Below, piece after piece: positions 26,064 to 34,853 of a DNA stretch of 64,000 nt; positions within the stretch are counted from its first letter, which is position 1, and each line of letters opens with the position of its first letter. Origin of the DNA: Candidatus Hecatella orcuttiae (lineage in GTDB: Archaea > Thermoproteota > Bathyarchaeia > Hecatellales > Hecatellaceae); NCBI GenBank assembly GCA_002011035.2, contig MTLY02000001.1, positions 437,342-501,341 on the forward strand. Direction: 5' to 3'. The notes beneath the pieces are model-generated. The model did no database searches. It saw nothing but the letters and a program-made list of their open reading frames with translations, and had not been told where the DNA came from. The position numbers and the translations under genes were made by a program.

Positions 26064-27620
26064 TTGGTCAACCTTAGAAAAAGCCTTTGGGGCAAAGGCT
26101 ACCAGCCCAAGCTGGTTCAAGTTCCCCAAACCGACTACAAAGAACTGGTGAGGGTGGGGCTGGACAGGTTCACCGAGAGCGCCGCCGGATTCGCGAAGCC
26201 GGTATACTTCATCGTAGCCTCAGTGGAGCTGGGGAACACCACCACCAAGTGCATCCTGACGGCCACCAACCTTCGGGAACAGAAGATCTACCTCCTGAAC
26301 AAAACCGTCCGGTTGACCAAGGAGATGAGAAGCCCCCTACCTGGGGAGGAGGTCTTTGGGGAGACCGTCTGGAAAAAAGAGCTCACCGTCAACGCGGTGA
26401 AGGAGTTCATCCGCGACACTCTCCTCCAGTGTTTGGAGGAGGCAAAAATAGACAAGGACAGAGACCTCCACTTCGTGGTAAGGTCCACCGGTGTGACCGC
26501 CGGTTTCGCCACGCCGGAGGAAGTGGGCGCCATGATCCACGCCTTGGCCCAAGGCTGTCTAGCTGCCGGCATCAGCTCCTCCAAGATGGTGGCCCCCCTG
26601 ACCAAGGAGCATGTCCCCAAGGAGCTCAGAGAATACTCGCTGCTGGACAAGGTGCCCTTCGACGGCTCTGTAGCCGGAAGCTTGCCGCCTCGAACCCCCG
26701 GCCAAGTTATCGCCAACGAAATGGAAGCCGAGCTGTCCACTGCTGGGTTGAAGATGGGAGCCCGCTGGATAGGCTTCGACTTCCGAAACCCGGTGGTGGC
26801 AATGGACTTCGGCACAACCCTGAAGGGTAGGATAACCGACAAGTCGTCTCCCTACGCTCAAACCGTGGGAAGCATAGCCGGCTTGGGCGGAGCTATACCC
26901 GACGCCCTCGTCCAAGGCGCCGGCCTCGTGGACGCTGAAAACGGCTCTGTCCTAGAAGCTCGGGCTGAGGAAGCCGGCGGGAGGAGGGTCTCAGGAGGCT
27001 GGGAAGACTGGGTGGAGGACGCCTTGAAACATCTGCGGATAATGGCGATTCCCCCTGACAGTTCAAGGTTTGGAACGGTTCCAGTGAACCCTAAGGCTGC
27101 TAGGGAGGCAGCCGTGTTCCTGATAGGCTGCGACATCGGAGTGAACGGGAGCAACATCCCCAAGCTCCGCAGGCTGGGGGAGAAAATCCGCCGAGAGCAA
27201 GGGCTCCCAGCCCTGTTTAGGGTGATAGACGCTCTCATGGCCCGGGTGGCCTCCCGCATCGTGGAGCTGGCCATGGAAGCGGGGCTGATAGGCGCTGATG
27301 TCTCCATAGGCCTCACCGGTCGGGCGGGCATAACAGGCGAGAAACCTCAGGCCTTCCTGAAGCTCGTTGACGATTTGGGGCTGTATCCTCGTGGAGCCGT
27401 AAGCGACCGGGTGGTGTTCGTGGAGGACGCCTTGGCCCTCGGAGCCGGAGTGATGAGCAGGTGCATGTTCAGCTTGGGCACGCCTAAGAAGCCTTTGGGG
27501 GGAAGACGGGGGGAACCCTGCATCCTAGCCAAGCGGATGAAATATTTGGAGAAGACAGCCGCCTGGACTCCCCAGCACCTCAAGGAACTGAAGACATCTC
27601 CAGCAGCCCGAGAAGAGTAG
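26064..27620 (+). CDS. Methanogenesis marker protein 14-like (ASKHA fold)
   Basis: A 518-residue protein of the acetate/sugar kinase-Hsc70-actin fold. VASVELGNTTTKC near residue 51 is the phosphate-1 loop; LHFVVRSTGV, AMDFGTTLKGR, VGSIAGLGGAIPDAL and IGLTGRAGITG follow. The pattern and length agree with methanogenesis marker 14, a protein found mainly in methanogens and relatives whose function is unproved. The next gene is another ASKHA protein that reactivates corrinoids, so a role in reductive activation is a reasonable idea. Start is TTG. Confidence 0.8.
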   Translation: MVNLRKSLWGKGYQPKLVQVPQTDYKELVRVGLDRFTESAAGFAKPVYFIVASVELGNTTTKCILTATNLREQKIYLLNKTVRLTKEMRSPLPGEEVFGETVWKKELTVNAVKEFIRDTLLQCLEEAKIDKDRDLHFVVRSTGVTAGFATPEEVGAMIHALAQGCLAAGISSSKMVAPLTKEHVPKELREYSLLDKVPFDGSVAGSLPPRTPGQVIANEMEAELSTAGLKMGARWIGFDFRNPVVAMDFGTTLKGRITDKSSPYAQTVGSIAGLGGAIPDALVQGAGLVDAENGSVLEARAEEAGGRRVSGGWEDWVEDALKHLRIMAIPPDSSRFGTVPVNPKAAREAAVFLIGCDIGVNGSNIPKLRRLGEKIRREQGLPALFRVIDALMARVASRIVELAMEAGLIGADVSIGLTGRAGITGEKPQAFLKLVDDLGLYPRGAVSDRVVFVEDALALGAGVMSRCMFSLGTPKKPLGGRRGEPCILAKRMKYLEKTAAWTPQHLKELKTSPAAREE

Positions 27621-27736
27621 GCCGGGACTTCAGCCTGCCCGGGGAACATTCCGCAACGTCCTCACGCCGGCTGGGAGTCAGGGAGACTAAACCTTAAAAA
27701 TTCTCAAGCACCTAGAGAGTCTAGCTTCCCTAGGCG

Positions 27737-29674
27737 GTGGAGATGACTTCATCCAACGTGGAAAATACTCGCCCCCCAAACAAGCATCTGGTTGTCTTCC
27801 AGCCCAGTGGGCGAAGAGAATATTTCAGTAGCTCGCAGACGCTGCTGGACGCTGCCAAAGAGCTGGGAGTGCCCATCGAAAGCGTGTGCGGCGGGGAGCG
27901 GTGGTGCGCCAAGTGCAAGGTCATCATCGAGAGAGGCATGGAAAACCTCTCCCCTCTCACTTTGGAGGAAAAGCAGCTTCTGAGGGATGAAGAGCTTAAC
28001 TCCAACTACAGGCTGGCTTGTTGCAGCGAGATAAGGGGGGATGTCGTTGCCCTCGTGCCCGAGGTCAGCAAGGCGGCGGTTCAGGTTGTCCGAAAGCCTG
28101 TTCGGGAGATCCCTGTAAAACTGGACCCCGCGGTGAAGAAATACTACGTGGAACTGAAGCCTCCAAGCCTTCAAGACCCCCTAGGCGACTTGGACAGGCT
28201 GCTAGAAGCTTTAAGGGACAGCTACGGCCTAGACGGCTTAAACATCGATTACTCCGTCCTCCGGGAGCTTCCCTCCACCTTGAGGGAGGGAAACTGGAAG
28301 GTCACGGTCACTGTTTGGGATTCCAGGGAAATCATCCGGGTGGAGCCCGGCTTGGTTAAGGAGGCCTACGGCTTAGCTGTGGACATAGGAACCACCACGG
28401 TGGTCGGCTATCTGCTGGAGCTCTCCACCGGAAAGCTGGTTTCGGTTTACTCCATGATGAACCCCCAAGTGCCGTTCGGGGAGGATGTCATGTCCCGGAT
28501 CAGCTACACCATCGCCAACCCCGACGGCTTAGAGAAGCTTCACTCGAAGATTCTCACGGGCATAAACCTCATCCTCCTCAACACGGCGAGGGATGCGGGG
28601 ATCACCTACGACGACATCTACGAAATTGTCCTCGTGGGAAACACCTGCATGCACCATCTCTTCCTAAAATTGGACCCCCAGTTTTTAGGCCGGTCTCCTT
28701 TCCCTCCCACAGTTCACAGGGCCGTTAACCTGAAACCCCGGGAGCTGGGCTTGAACATGTGGAAGGCGGGGAACGTTCACTTTCTCCCCGTGGAAGCCGG
28801 GTTCGTGGGGGCTGACAACGTGGGCGTGCTCATCACAGTGGAGCCTTGGAAAAAATCTGAGGTTCAACTCATCATCGACATCGGAACCAACGGGGAGCTG
28901 GTCTTGGGAAACAACACCCGGCTTCTCTCCGCCTCCTGCGCCACAGGGCCTGCCTTCGAGGGAGCCCACATGAAATATGGGATGAGGGCGGCTCCAGGGG
29001 CCATTGAGAGAGTCAAGATAGACCCAGACAGCATGGAGGTTGAATACGAAACCATCGAGGGCGAAAAGGCCCGGGGCATATGCGGCTCAGGCATCATCGA
29101 AGCCATGGCTGAAATGTTCAAGGCGGGAGTCATTCTGAAAAACGGAAACATCAACAAAGACCTCCGCAGCCCACGCCTGAGGCAGGGGGAAGACGGCTAC
29201 GAGTTCATTCTCGTCCCCAAGGAGGAAACGGCCATCGGAGCCGACATCGTCGTAACCCAGAAAGACGTGAGAGCCATCCAGCTGGCTAAGGGAGCCATGT
29301 ACACAGGGGCTAAAATCTTGATGAAGCACTTCGGCGTCCGGGAGCTGGATGAGGTTGTCTTGGCAGGGGCTTTCGGAAGCTACATCGACAGGGAAGCCTC
29401 CATGGCCATAGGCTTGTTCCCCGACTGCGACCTAGCCAAGGTGAAGGCGGTGGGGAACGCGGCGGGCGACGGGGCGAGGTTAGCTCTTCTCAGCAGGGAG
29501 AAAAGGGAAGAAGCCTATGAAGTTGCGAAGAAGGTGAAATATGTGGAATTGACCGTGGACCCTTCCTTCCAATCGGAGTTCATGAAGTCCATGTTTTTCC
29601 CCCACAAGGAGGACCCTTTCCCCCACCTCAACCACCTCTGGGATAACATGCCCAAACAGCAGGGAAAAGTTTAA
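27737..29674 (+). CDS. RACo-like ATP-dependent corrinoid reductive activator
   Basis: A 645-residue protein. The N-terminal 2Fe-2S domain has cysteines at C51, C57, C60 (CGGERWCAKC) and C95/C96 in LACCSE. A linker region follows to about residue 205. The ASKHA domain (DUF4445) starts with AVDIGTTTVVGYLLEL, then NTCMHHLFL, IDIGTNGELVLG, ICGSGIIEAMAEM and VVLAGAFGSYI. Such proteins use ATP to drive reduction of inactive Co(II) to Co(I) in corrinoid methyltransfer proteins. It stands directly before an MtaA-like methyltransferase, its likely functional partner. Confidence 0.88.
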   Translation: MEMTSSNVENTRPPNKHLVVFQPSGRREYFSSSQTLLDAAKELGVPIESVCGGERWCAKCKVIIERGMENLSPLTLEEKQLLRDEELNSNYRLACCSEIRGDVVALVPEVSKAAVQVVRKPVREIPVKLDPAVKKYYVELKPPSLQDPLGDLDRLLEALRDSYGLDGLNIDYSVLRELPSTLREGNWKVTVTVWDSREIIRVEPGLVKEAYGLAVDIGTTTVVGYLLELSTGKLVSVYSMMNPQVPFGEDVMSRISYTIANPDGLEKLHSKILTGINLILLNTARDAGITYDDIYEIVLVGNTCMHHLFLKLDPQFLGRSPFPPTVHRAVNLKPRELGLNMWKAGNVHFLPVEAGFVGADNVGVLITVEPWKKSEVQLIIDIGTNGELVLGNNTRLLSASCATGPAFEGAHMKYGMRAAPGAIERVKIDPDSMEVEYETIEGEKARGICGSGIIEAMAEMFKAGVILKNGNINKDLRSPRLRQGEDGYEFILVPKEETAIGADIVVTQKDVRAIQLAKGAMYTGAKILMKHFGVRELDEVVLAGAFGSYIDREASMAIGLFPDCDLAKVKAVGNAAGDGARLALLSREKREEAYEVAKKVKYVELTVDPSFQSEFMKSMFFPHKEDPFPHLNHLWDNMPKQQGKV

Positions 29675-29711
29675 ACAAAATTCGCGGAAAAGACATACCT
29701 GAGGCTTTCAG

Positions 29712-30779
29712 ATGAAACCCTACGACAGGGTTATGGCTGTCCTCCAAGGAAGAAGCGGGGAAGCAGATAGAATTCCCTGCGTAAACTTCACCTCCACAGC
29801 CACCCTCCAGTTCATGGAAGCCACAGGCGCATGGTGGCCTGAAGCCCACCGGGAGCCTGAAAAAATGGCTAAGCTGGGCTCCGCAGCCCACCGCCTCTGC
29901 GGCTTAGACAACGTCACCGTCCCCTTCGACATGGTTGTGGAAGCCGAACTGCTGGGTGCTCCTCCAGAGTTTTTCGAAGCTGAGAAGGCGGAAGGCGAAG
30001 TGAGGCAGCCCAGTGTCAAAGCTTTCGTGGTTAAGGAGCCTTCAGACCTGAAGATTCCCAGCGACGTCGCTTCGGCTGGGAGGCTGCCCGTGGTAGTTAA
30101 GGCTGTGAAAATTTTGAAGGAGGAGTTTGGAGGGAAAACCCCCGTCAACGTCTTCATGGTTCCCCCCTTCACATGCCTCTGCAACTACTTGGTGGACACT
30201 CTCACCTTTCTCAAAACCATGGTTAAGGAGCCTGAGAAGATCCGTAGCTTCCTAGACGCCAGCCTAGACCTTTTCATCCAGGAAGCCCGCGTCTACGAGG
30301 AGGCCGGCGCGGATGTCATCACCCTCCACGAGATGGGCGCCTGCTGCGGGGTCATAGCGCCCAGCCACTTCAAGGACTTTGTCGCCCCCTACCTGAAAAA
30401 ACTGGTCAAAAGCGTGAAATGCCCCACTGTGCTCAACATCTGCGGCCCCACGGAGAAGATTCTCCCCATGATGGTGGAATGCGGAGCCAACGCTGTGGCC
30501 ATCGATGAAACAACCCCCATCAAGGAGGCGAGGAGAATCGTCGACGCAGCGAAACCCGGCTATCCCATCGCCGGCAACATCTCCCCAAAAAAAATCCTGA
30601 GGGACGGAACCCCGGAAGTCATCGCTGGGGCGGTGAAGACGGTTATTGAGGAGGGAGTCAGCATCGTTTCCCCAGGCTGCGATTTCTTCTTGGACACGCC
30701 CATCGGAAACATCAAAACCTTCGTGGAGACTGTGGTGAAATTCGGCTCAGGAGGCGGAGGTCTCACCATAAATCCCTGA
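29712..30779 (+). CDS. MtaA/uroporphyrinogen decarboxylase-family methyltransferase
   Basis: A 355-residue TIM-barrel protein of the group that includes methylcobalamin:coenzyme M methyltransferases (MtaA, MtbA). YDRVMAVLQGR and RIPCVNF open the protein. The zinc site of MtaA is normally H-x-C plus a distant Cys; here the first ligand is Asn (N242 in VLNICG), with C244 and C322 (SPGCDFF) kept. So it may bind metal differently or use another thiol acceptor. It follows the activator gene by 37 bases. No corrinoid protein gene with a full B12 domain lies next to it. Confidence 0.8.
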   Translation: MKPYDRVMAVLQGRSGEADRIPCVNFTSTATLQFMEATGAWWPEAHREPEKMAKLGSAAHRLCGLDNVTVPFDMVVEAELLGAPPEFFEAEKAEGEVRQPSVKAFVVKEPSDLKIPSDVASAGRLPVVVKAVKILKEEFGGKTPVNVFMVPPFTCLCNYLVDTLTFLKTMVKEPEKIRSFLDASLDLFIQEARVYEEAGADVITLHEMGACCGVIAPSHFKDFVAPYLKKLVKSVKCPTVLNICGPTEKILPMMVECGANAVAIDETTPIKEARRIVDAAKPGYPIAGNISPKKILRDGTPEVIAGAVKTVIEEGVSIVSPGCDFFLDTPIGNIKTFVETVVKFGSGGGGLTINP

Positions 30780-30839
30780 AAGCCCCTTTTAGGGTATGTT
30801 TTTTAAACGTCGGAGACCTACTAATGGTGGGTCGCTGTC

Positions 30840-31043
30840 ATGTATGAGAAGCACCGCCACTGTGTTGTTTGCGACATATCCATAAGCCCTGAGAAGAATC
30901 CGCCTGTCTGCAGCAAGAAATGTCTTCTTGAATACAATAAAAGAATGAAGAAGCAGCAGTGGGTTCGACTGCTCATGTTCATCCCCCTCATAGCCATCAT
31001 GGCCATGCTTCTCCTAGGCCAACTGTTAGGCGGCTCTCCCTAG
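30840..31043 (+). CDS. Small zinc-ribbon membrane protein (DUF2116-like)
   Basis: A 67-residue protein with four cysteines, HCVVCDISI and PPVCSKKCLLEY, that form a zinc ribbon, and one C-terminal membrane helix (LLMFIPLIAIMAMLLLGQLL). The order matches the small archaeal DUF2116 family, of unknown role. The N-terminal ribbon would lie in the cytoplasm. The start is ATG. Confidence 0.75.
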   Translation: MYEKHRHCVVCDISISPEKNPPVCSKKCLLEYNKRMKKQQWVRLLMFIPLIAIMAMLLLGQLLGGSP

Positions 31044-31092
31044 AAGCTCTAAACCAAAGCCTCTGCAGCCGTTTCCTAAGAGCCGGAAGAGG

Positions 31093-31503
31093 CTAAGCTT
31101 CAAGCTGTTGTTTCACGTATTCAGCGTAGTCCTCCGCTTTCATGAGACTTTCCAGCTCTTTCAAGTCCTTAGGCTTCAGCCGGGCAATCCAGCCCTTGCC
31201 GTAGGGGTCTCGGTTGATGAGCTCCGGAGAGTCCTTCAAGGCTTCGTTGACTTCCACAACCCGGCCTGAGAGGGGACTGTAGACCTCCGCCACCGCCTTC
31301 ACCGACTCTAGGCTGCCCAGGGAATCCTTCTGCTTGACCTCCGCATCCTTCTCCGGCAGCTGGACGAAGACAACTTCGTGGAGCATTCTCTGAGCGTAGT
31401 CAGCAACGCCCACCCTTACCAAGCCGTCTTCCTCCAGCGAAGCCCACCCATGCTCCGCGGTGTAGTAGAGGTTTTCCCGCACTTCCACACTGTCAACCTT
31501 CAC
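31093..31503 (-). CDS. gcvH: Glycine cleavage system H protein
   Basis: A lipoyl-carrier protein. The lipoylated lysine is in SLESVKAVAEV near residue 68, and YTAEHGWASLEEDG, VGVADYAQRML, PLSGRVVEVNEAL and GKGWIARL are family motifs. GTG at 31503 is preferred to an upstream start: it follows a strong GGGAGGGG sequence and gives 136 residues, the usual length. No gcvT or gcvP is present. The gene is divergent from the lipoate synthesis and ligation genes, which would modify it. Confidence 0.92.
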   Translation of the reverse strand: MKVDSVEVRENLYYTAEHGWASLEEDGLVRVGVADYAQRMLHEVVFVQLPEKDAEVKQKDSLGSLESVKAVAEVYSPLSGRVVEVNEALKDSPELINRDPYGKGWIARLKPKDLKELESLMKAEDYAEYVKQQLEA

Positions 31504-31565
31504 AGCTTTCCCCTCCCATACCCAAGGAGCTGCCGAGAGGATAAGAAACACTTTAGGGGAGGTCC

Positions 31566-31573
31566 TTTATAAA
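31566..31573. promoter_or_regulatory. Symmetric TATA box between gcvH and the lipoylation genes
   Basis: TTTATAAA lies midway between the divergent GTG of gcvH (31503) and the ATG at 31624. It is a perfect palindrome and the only clear TATA element in the gap, so it may serve both directions and link expression of the carrier to its modifying enzymes. Confidence 0.45.
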
Positions 31574-31623
31574 TTCCCTTTCCAAAGCTAATTCATAAAC
31601 CCCCAGCCAAGGCGGAGCGGAAG

Positions 31624-32643
31624 ATGGAGGGCGCCCCCGGGTTTATCAGGGTTTCCCGAGGCTCCGAGTTTACCCTAGGCCTGAAAAGGGGCTTCGCAAG
31701 CGTGAAGCCCACCGTGGCTTATCTTCTAACCCACCATCCCCAAGGATGCTTCGCCAACTGTGCCTTCTGCACCCAAGCGAGGAGCAGCGTCTCCCACGCT
31801 GACATGCTTTCCCGGGTAATCTGGCCTCTCCACCCCCTTCAAGCAGTGGTCCGAGGTCTGAGGCGGGCTGAGGCTGAAGGGGCTGTTAAGAGAATCTGCA
31901 TTCAAACCTTGAACTATCCCGGCATGTTCGCCGATGTCCTAAGCCTCCTGAGTGTTTTCAGAAAAGCCGTGGAGATGCCTGTTTCCCTCTCCTGCCAACC
32001 CTTGGAAGAGGAAGAAATTAGGCTTCTGAAGGAAGCCGGCTTAGACAGGCTTGTCTTCCCCTTGGACGCTGCCACCGAAGAGGTCTTCGAGAGGGTGAAG
32101 GGCAAGGGGGTGGGAAACCCCTTCACCCGAAGCGGGTGTCTCACCGCGTTGGAGAAGGCTGTGGAAATCTTCGGGCGAGGCAAGGTTGGAAGTTACTTGA
32201 TGGTGGGGTTGGGGGAAACGGAGCGGGAGGCTGTGGCCGCTGTTCAGGAGCTGAAAGACCTAGAAGTCTTCACCAGCCTCTTCGCCTTCACACCCATCCC
32301 CGGAACGGGGCTGGAGAACCAGCCTAAACCGTCTTTGGTAAGCTACAGGAAGATTCAGCTGGCCCACTTCCTCATCGAACGAGAACTGGCTAGGTTCGAA
32401 GACATGACCTTCACGGAAAAAAACAACCTAGCCGGCTTCGGCCTAAGCTACGACACGCTGAAGGACATCGTAGCCTCTGGGTTGCCCTTCCAAACTCGAG
32501 GCTGCGCAGGGTGCAACCGGCCCTACTACAACGAGGACCCTAAAGGGCCCTTCTACAATTATCCCCGCTCCTTAACGGCGGCGGAAGTTTCCGAAATTGC
32601 AGCGGCTTTGAAGCCCTACCTGAATGGGGAACTTAGAGGGTGA
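31624..32643 (+). CDS. Radical SAM protein, archaeal lipoyl synthase component (LipS1/LipS2 type)
   Basis: A 339-residue radical SAM enzyme. The cluster motif is C42-x3-C46-x2-C49 in GCFANCAFCT. A second cysteine pair near the C-terminus (GCAGCNRPYYN) could hold an auxiliary cluster that donates sulfur. Archaea that lack classic LipA make lipoyl groups with two radical SAM proteins, LipS1 and LipS2; this gene, with ligase genes directly after it and gcvH before it, fits one of the pair. Which of the two it is cannot be decided here. Confidence 0.75.
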   Translation: MEGAPGFIRVSRGSEFTLGLKRGFASVKPTVAYLLTHHPQGCFANCAFCTQARSSVSHADMLSRVIWPLHPLQAVVRGLRRAEAEGAVKRICIQTLNYPGMFADVLSLLSVFRKAVEMPVSLSCQPLEEEEIRLLKEAGLDRLVFPLDAATEEVFERVKGKGVGNPFTRSGCLTALEKAVEIFGRGKVGSYLMVGLGETEREAVAAVQELKDLEVFTSLFAFTPIPGTGLENQPKPSLVSYRKIQLAHFLIERELARFEDMTFTEKNNLAGFGLSYDTLKDIVASGLPFQTRGCAGCNRPYYNEDPKGPFYNYPRSLTAAEVSEIAAALKPYLNGELRG

Positions 32644-32712
32644 AAAACTATTTATCTCCGTTTTTTCCTCTTTGAGGGGAGCATTTTCCCAGAGCTGTAA
32701 AGGGTGTTCGAC

Positions 32713-33483
32713 ATGGGAGTTGAGGAATGGCGGTACCTAGACCATGGGGCCTCCGACGCCTGCACCAACATGGCTGTGGATGAGGCTGTTTTGCAGGGAA
32801 GCATCCGAGGGGTTTCCCCGCCTACCCTCCGCCTCTACACATGGAAGCCTTCCGCTGTCTCCATAGGTTTCTTCCAGAGCGTGGAGCAGGAAGTAGACTT
32901 GGAGGCATGCCGGGAGCTGGGCGTCGACGTCATCAGGCGGATAACAGGAGGCGGGGCGGTTTACCATGATAGGCAAGGGGAGCTAACCTACAGCATCGTG
33001 GTGCCTGAATCTTGGGGGAAAACTCCGAAGGACTTTCTCGAGTCCTACCGGTTTCTTTGCAGGGGACTGGTCTTAGGATTGAGGCAGATGGGTGTAGAGG
33101 CGGAGTTCACCCCCATCAACGACATCACCGTCCGGGGGAGGAAGATTTCAGGGAACGCCCAGACGAGGAGAAGCGGCTCCATCCTCCAGCATGGAACTCT
33201 CCTGCTCCAGACGGACATCCCCACCATCTTCCGGGTGTTGAAGGTGTCCAAAGAAAAGCTCAGCGACAAAGCCGTCCGAGCCTTCGAGGGAAGAGTGACC
33301 ACTCTCCTCAAGGAAACGGGGAGAAAGCCTGAGCTGGAGAGGGTGAAGGAAACCTTGAAAAAAGGCTTCGAGGAAGCCTTGGAGGTGAGGCTTACCCCCG
33401 GCCGGCTCACTGAAGGGGAAAGAGCGGAGGCGGAGAAGCTGAAGCGAAAATACTCCTCCAGAGAGTGGACCTTCAGGAGGTGA
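32713..33483 (+). CDS. lplA: Lipoate-protein ligase, catalytic subunit
   Basis: A 256-residue LplA-type ligase that activates lipoate or octanoate with ATP and moves it to a carrier lysine. NMAVDEAVL, RRITGGGAVYHD (lipoyl-AMP binding), GRKISGNAQTRR and LQHGTLLL are the family motifs. ATG at 32713 is chosen because GGGTG lies 6 bases upstream; GTG at 32704 is an alternative. The catalytic and accessory domains are separate genes here, as in Thermoplasma. Confidence 0.92.
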   Translation: MGVEEWRYLDHGASDACTNMAVDEAVLQGSIRGVSPPTLRLYTWKPSAVSIGFFQSVEQEVDLEACRELGVDVIRRITGGGAVYHDRQGELTYSIVVPESWGKTPKDFLESYRFLCRGLVLGLRQMGVEAEFTPINDITVRGRKISGNAQTRRSGSILQHGTLLLQTDIPTIFRVLKVSKEKLSDKAVRAFEGRVTTLLKETGRKPELERVKETLKKGFEEALEVRLTPGRLTEGERAEAEKLKRKYSSREWTFRR

Positions 33484-33489
33484 AGCCTC

Positions 33490-33783
33490 ATGTCTGTCTG
33501 CGAAGCGGAATACAAGGTGGCGGGAGGGAAGATGATCCGCATCCGCCTGAACGTGAAAGAAGGAGCTCTTTCCTCCATCCGGATTACCGGGGACTTTTTC
33601 ATGCACCCGGAGGAAGCCTTGGAAAAGCTGGAATCCTCCCTCCGAGGCGTCAAGGTGGAAGAGGCCGAGGGGCTGGAGAGGCATATCGACGCCTTCCTCA
33701 GCGAAAACCATGTTACTGTCCTCGGAGCCGCCTCCAGAGACTTCGCCGCCGCCATCCTGAAAGCCTTAAGGACGCCGGCTTAG
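33490..33783 (+). CDS. lplB: Lipoate-protein ligase accessory subunit LplB
   Basis: A 97-residue protein equal to the C-terminal domain of one-piece lipoate ligases. AEYKVAGGKMIRIRLNV, ITGDFFMHPEEALEKLE and the final ILKALR fit the family. It is needed for adenylation of lipoate by LplA. GGAGGTGA across the end of lplA is its ribosome-binding site, so the two subunits are coupled. It converges on the second radical SAM gene. Confidence 0.88.
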   Translation: MSVCEAEYKVAGGKMIRIRLNVKEGALSSIRITGDFFMHPEEALEKLESSLRGVKVEEAEGLERHIDAFLSENHVTVLGAASRDFAAAILKALRTPA

Positions 33784-33812
33784 CAGGAAACGGTAACCCA
33801 GCTGGCTTAGGA

Positions 33813-34853
33813 TTAATGCTGAATTTGCTGACGGATCGGAGTCTGGCTCAAGTCGCTGAAAACCTGAGAGCAGCAAAAGGGCGAAAAGCTCACGTCTAAG
33901 CCCATCTTTTCCGCCAGGCGAACTGCCTCCTCCGAGGGGAAGGCGATGGCATTCACACCAGCCTCTACGGCCAGCCTGTCGGTTTCCGCCCTATGCCTCC
34001 TCAGAGGCCTTACGCACCCCAAGACCAAGGGGGTTGCCGGCATCAGTTTTCTTGCATGGATAATTACCTGAACTACTTCCCGTGGGCTGGGCGGGGTCAC
34101 CGACTCCATGACTGTTCCTTTCAAAGGGTTCAGGACGATGATTATGAGGGCTTGGGGGTTGTAGCGGGAGATAAGCTTCAAAGCCTTGAACTCCCCCCTT
34201 AGTCTTCCGTGGTGAAGACCCACGAGGACGTGAGGCACTAGGGGAACCTGCGCCTCATGAAGCAGTTGAAGGGTCCTCCGGTAGTCTTCTACCCCCAGCT
34301 CAGCATGGTAAACCTGTTTCACCGTCTCCTCACAGCCGATAACATCTACGAGGACAGCGTCCACCTCGGCCTCCTTCAGCCCCCAAGCCAGTTCTTCGTC
34401 CTTGACCACGCCTGTGTGAACCGCCACGTGGAAGCCCAGCTCCCTCTTCACCCACCTGATGGCTGGGAGGAACCGGCGGAGGGGAACTTCCCCCGTAGGC
34501 TGGCAGCCGCCGCTGATGAGGCATCCCACAGCGCCTTTCTCTTTCAGGCTTCTGCAGAGTTCGGCCAGCTTTTGAGGGGAAGTGGCGGAAAGCATGTTCT
34601 CCAGCACTTTTCCGCCGCAGTGGTCGCATCGGAGAGAGCAGAAGCTTCCTGTGATGGAGATGGAAGGGTAACTCCCCCGGAGAGCGGAGGCCAGCCGGCT
34701 TCGGTGAGGGGAGAAGGAGGGAACATAGAAATGTATCTGCTTCCCGAAGCTTCTCCAGCTGACTTCTCTCGCCCATCTTAGATCTTTTCTCAGAGACCCT
34801 TCCTTCAGGAGTGGGGGAGCGAGTCCTCCTTCTCCTCTGTCGCTTTGTTTCAC
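33813..34853 (-). CDS. Second radical SAM protein of the lipoyl synthase pair
   Basis: A 346-residue radical SAM enzyme with C72-x3-C76-x2-C79 in GSFCSLRCDHCGG. Extra cysteines at the C-terminus (GCVRP and FSPFCCSQVF) could bind an auxiliary cluster. Together with the protein at 31,624 it gives the two radical SAM enzymes expected of the LipS1/LipS2 system. The ATGA overlap with the sugar-phosphate isomerase gene upstream shows that it is transcribed with that gene, on the strand opposite to lplAB. Confidence 0.72.
   Translation of the reverse strand: MKQSDRGEGGLAPPLLKEGSLRKDLRWAREVSWRSFGKQIHFYVPSFSPHRSRLASALRGSYPSISITGSFCSLRCDHCGGKVLENMLSATSPQKLAELCRSLKEKGAVGCLISGGCQPTGEVPLRRFLPAIRWVKRELGFHVAVHTGVVKDEELAWGLKEAEVDAVLVDVIGCEETVKQVYHAELGVEDYRRTLQLLHEAQVPLVPHVLVGLHHGRLRGEFKALKLISRYNPQALIIIVLNPLKGTVMESVTPPSPREVVQVIIHARKLMPATPLVLGCVRPLRRHRAETDRLAVEAGVNAIAFPSEEAVRLAEKMGLDVSFSPFCCSQVFSDLSQTPIRQQIQH

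Noticed and set aside
26087-26830. Open frame of 247 codons overlapping the marker-14 gene in another frame
   Set aside because: It is rich in Arg, Gly, Pro and His, has no family pattern, and lies wholly inside a gene with clear motifs. It is a by-product of GC-rich codon use, as are many similar frames opposite the GC-rich genes.
16891-30779. Proof of methanogenesis
   Set aside because: MtrH, an MtaA-like enzyme and marker 14 are compatible with it, but mcr genes and other Mtr subunits are absent from the window, and such genes also occur in non-methanogens.
31504-31551. Longer GcvH start at 31551
   Set aside because: It would add 16 hydrophobic residues not found in GcvH, and the strong GGGAGGGG site points to the GTG at 31503.
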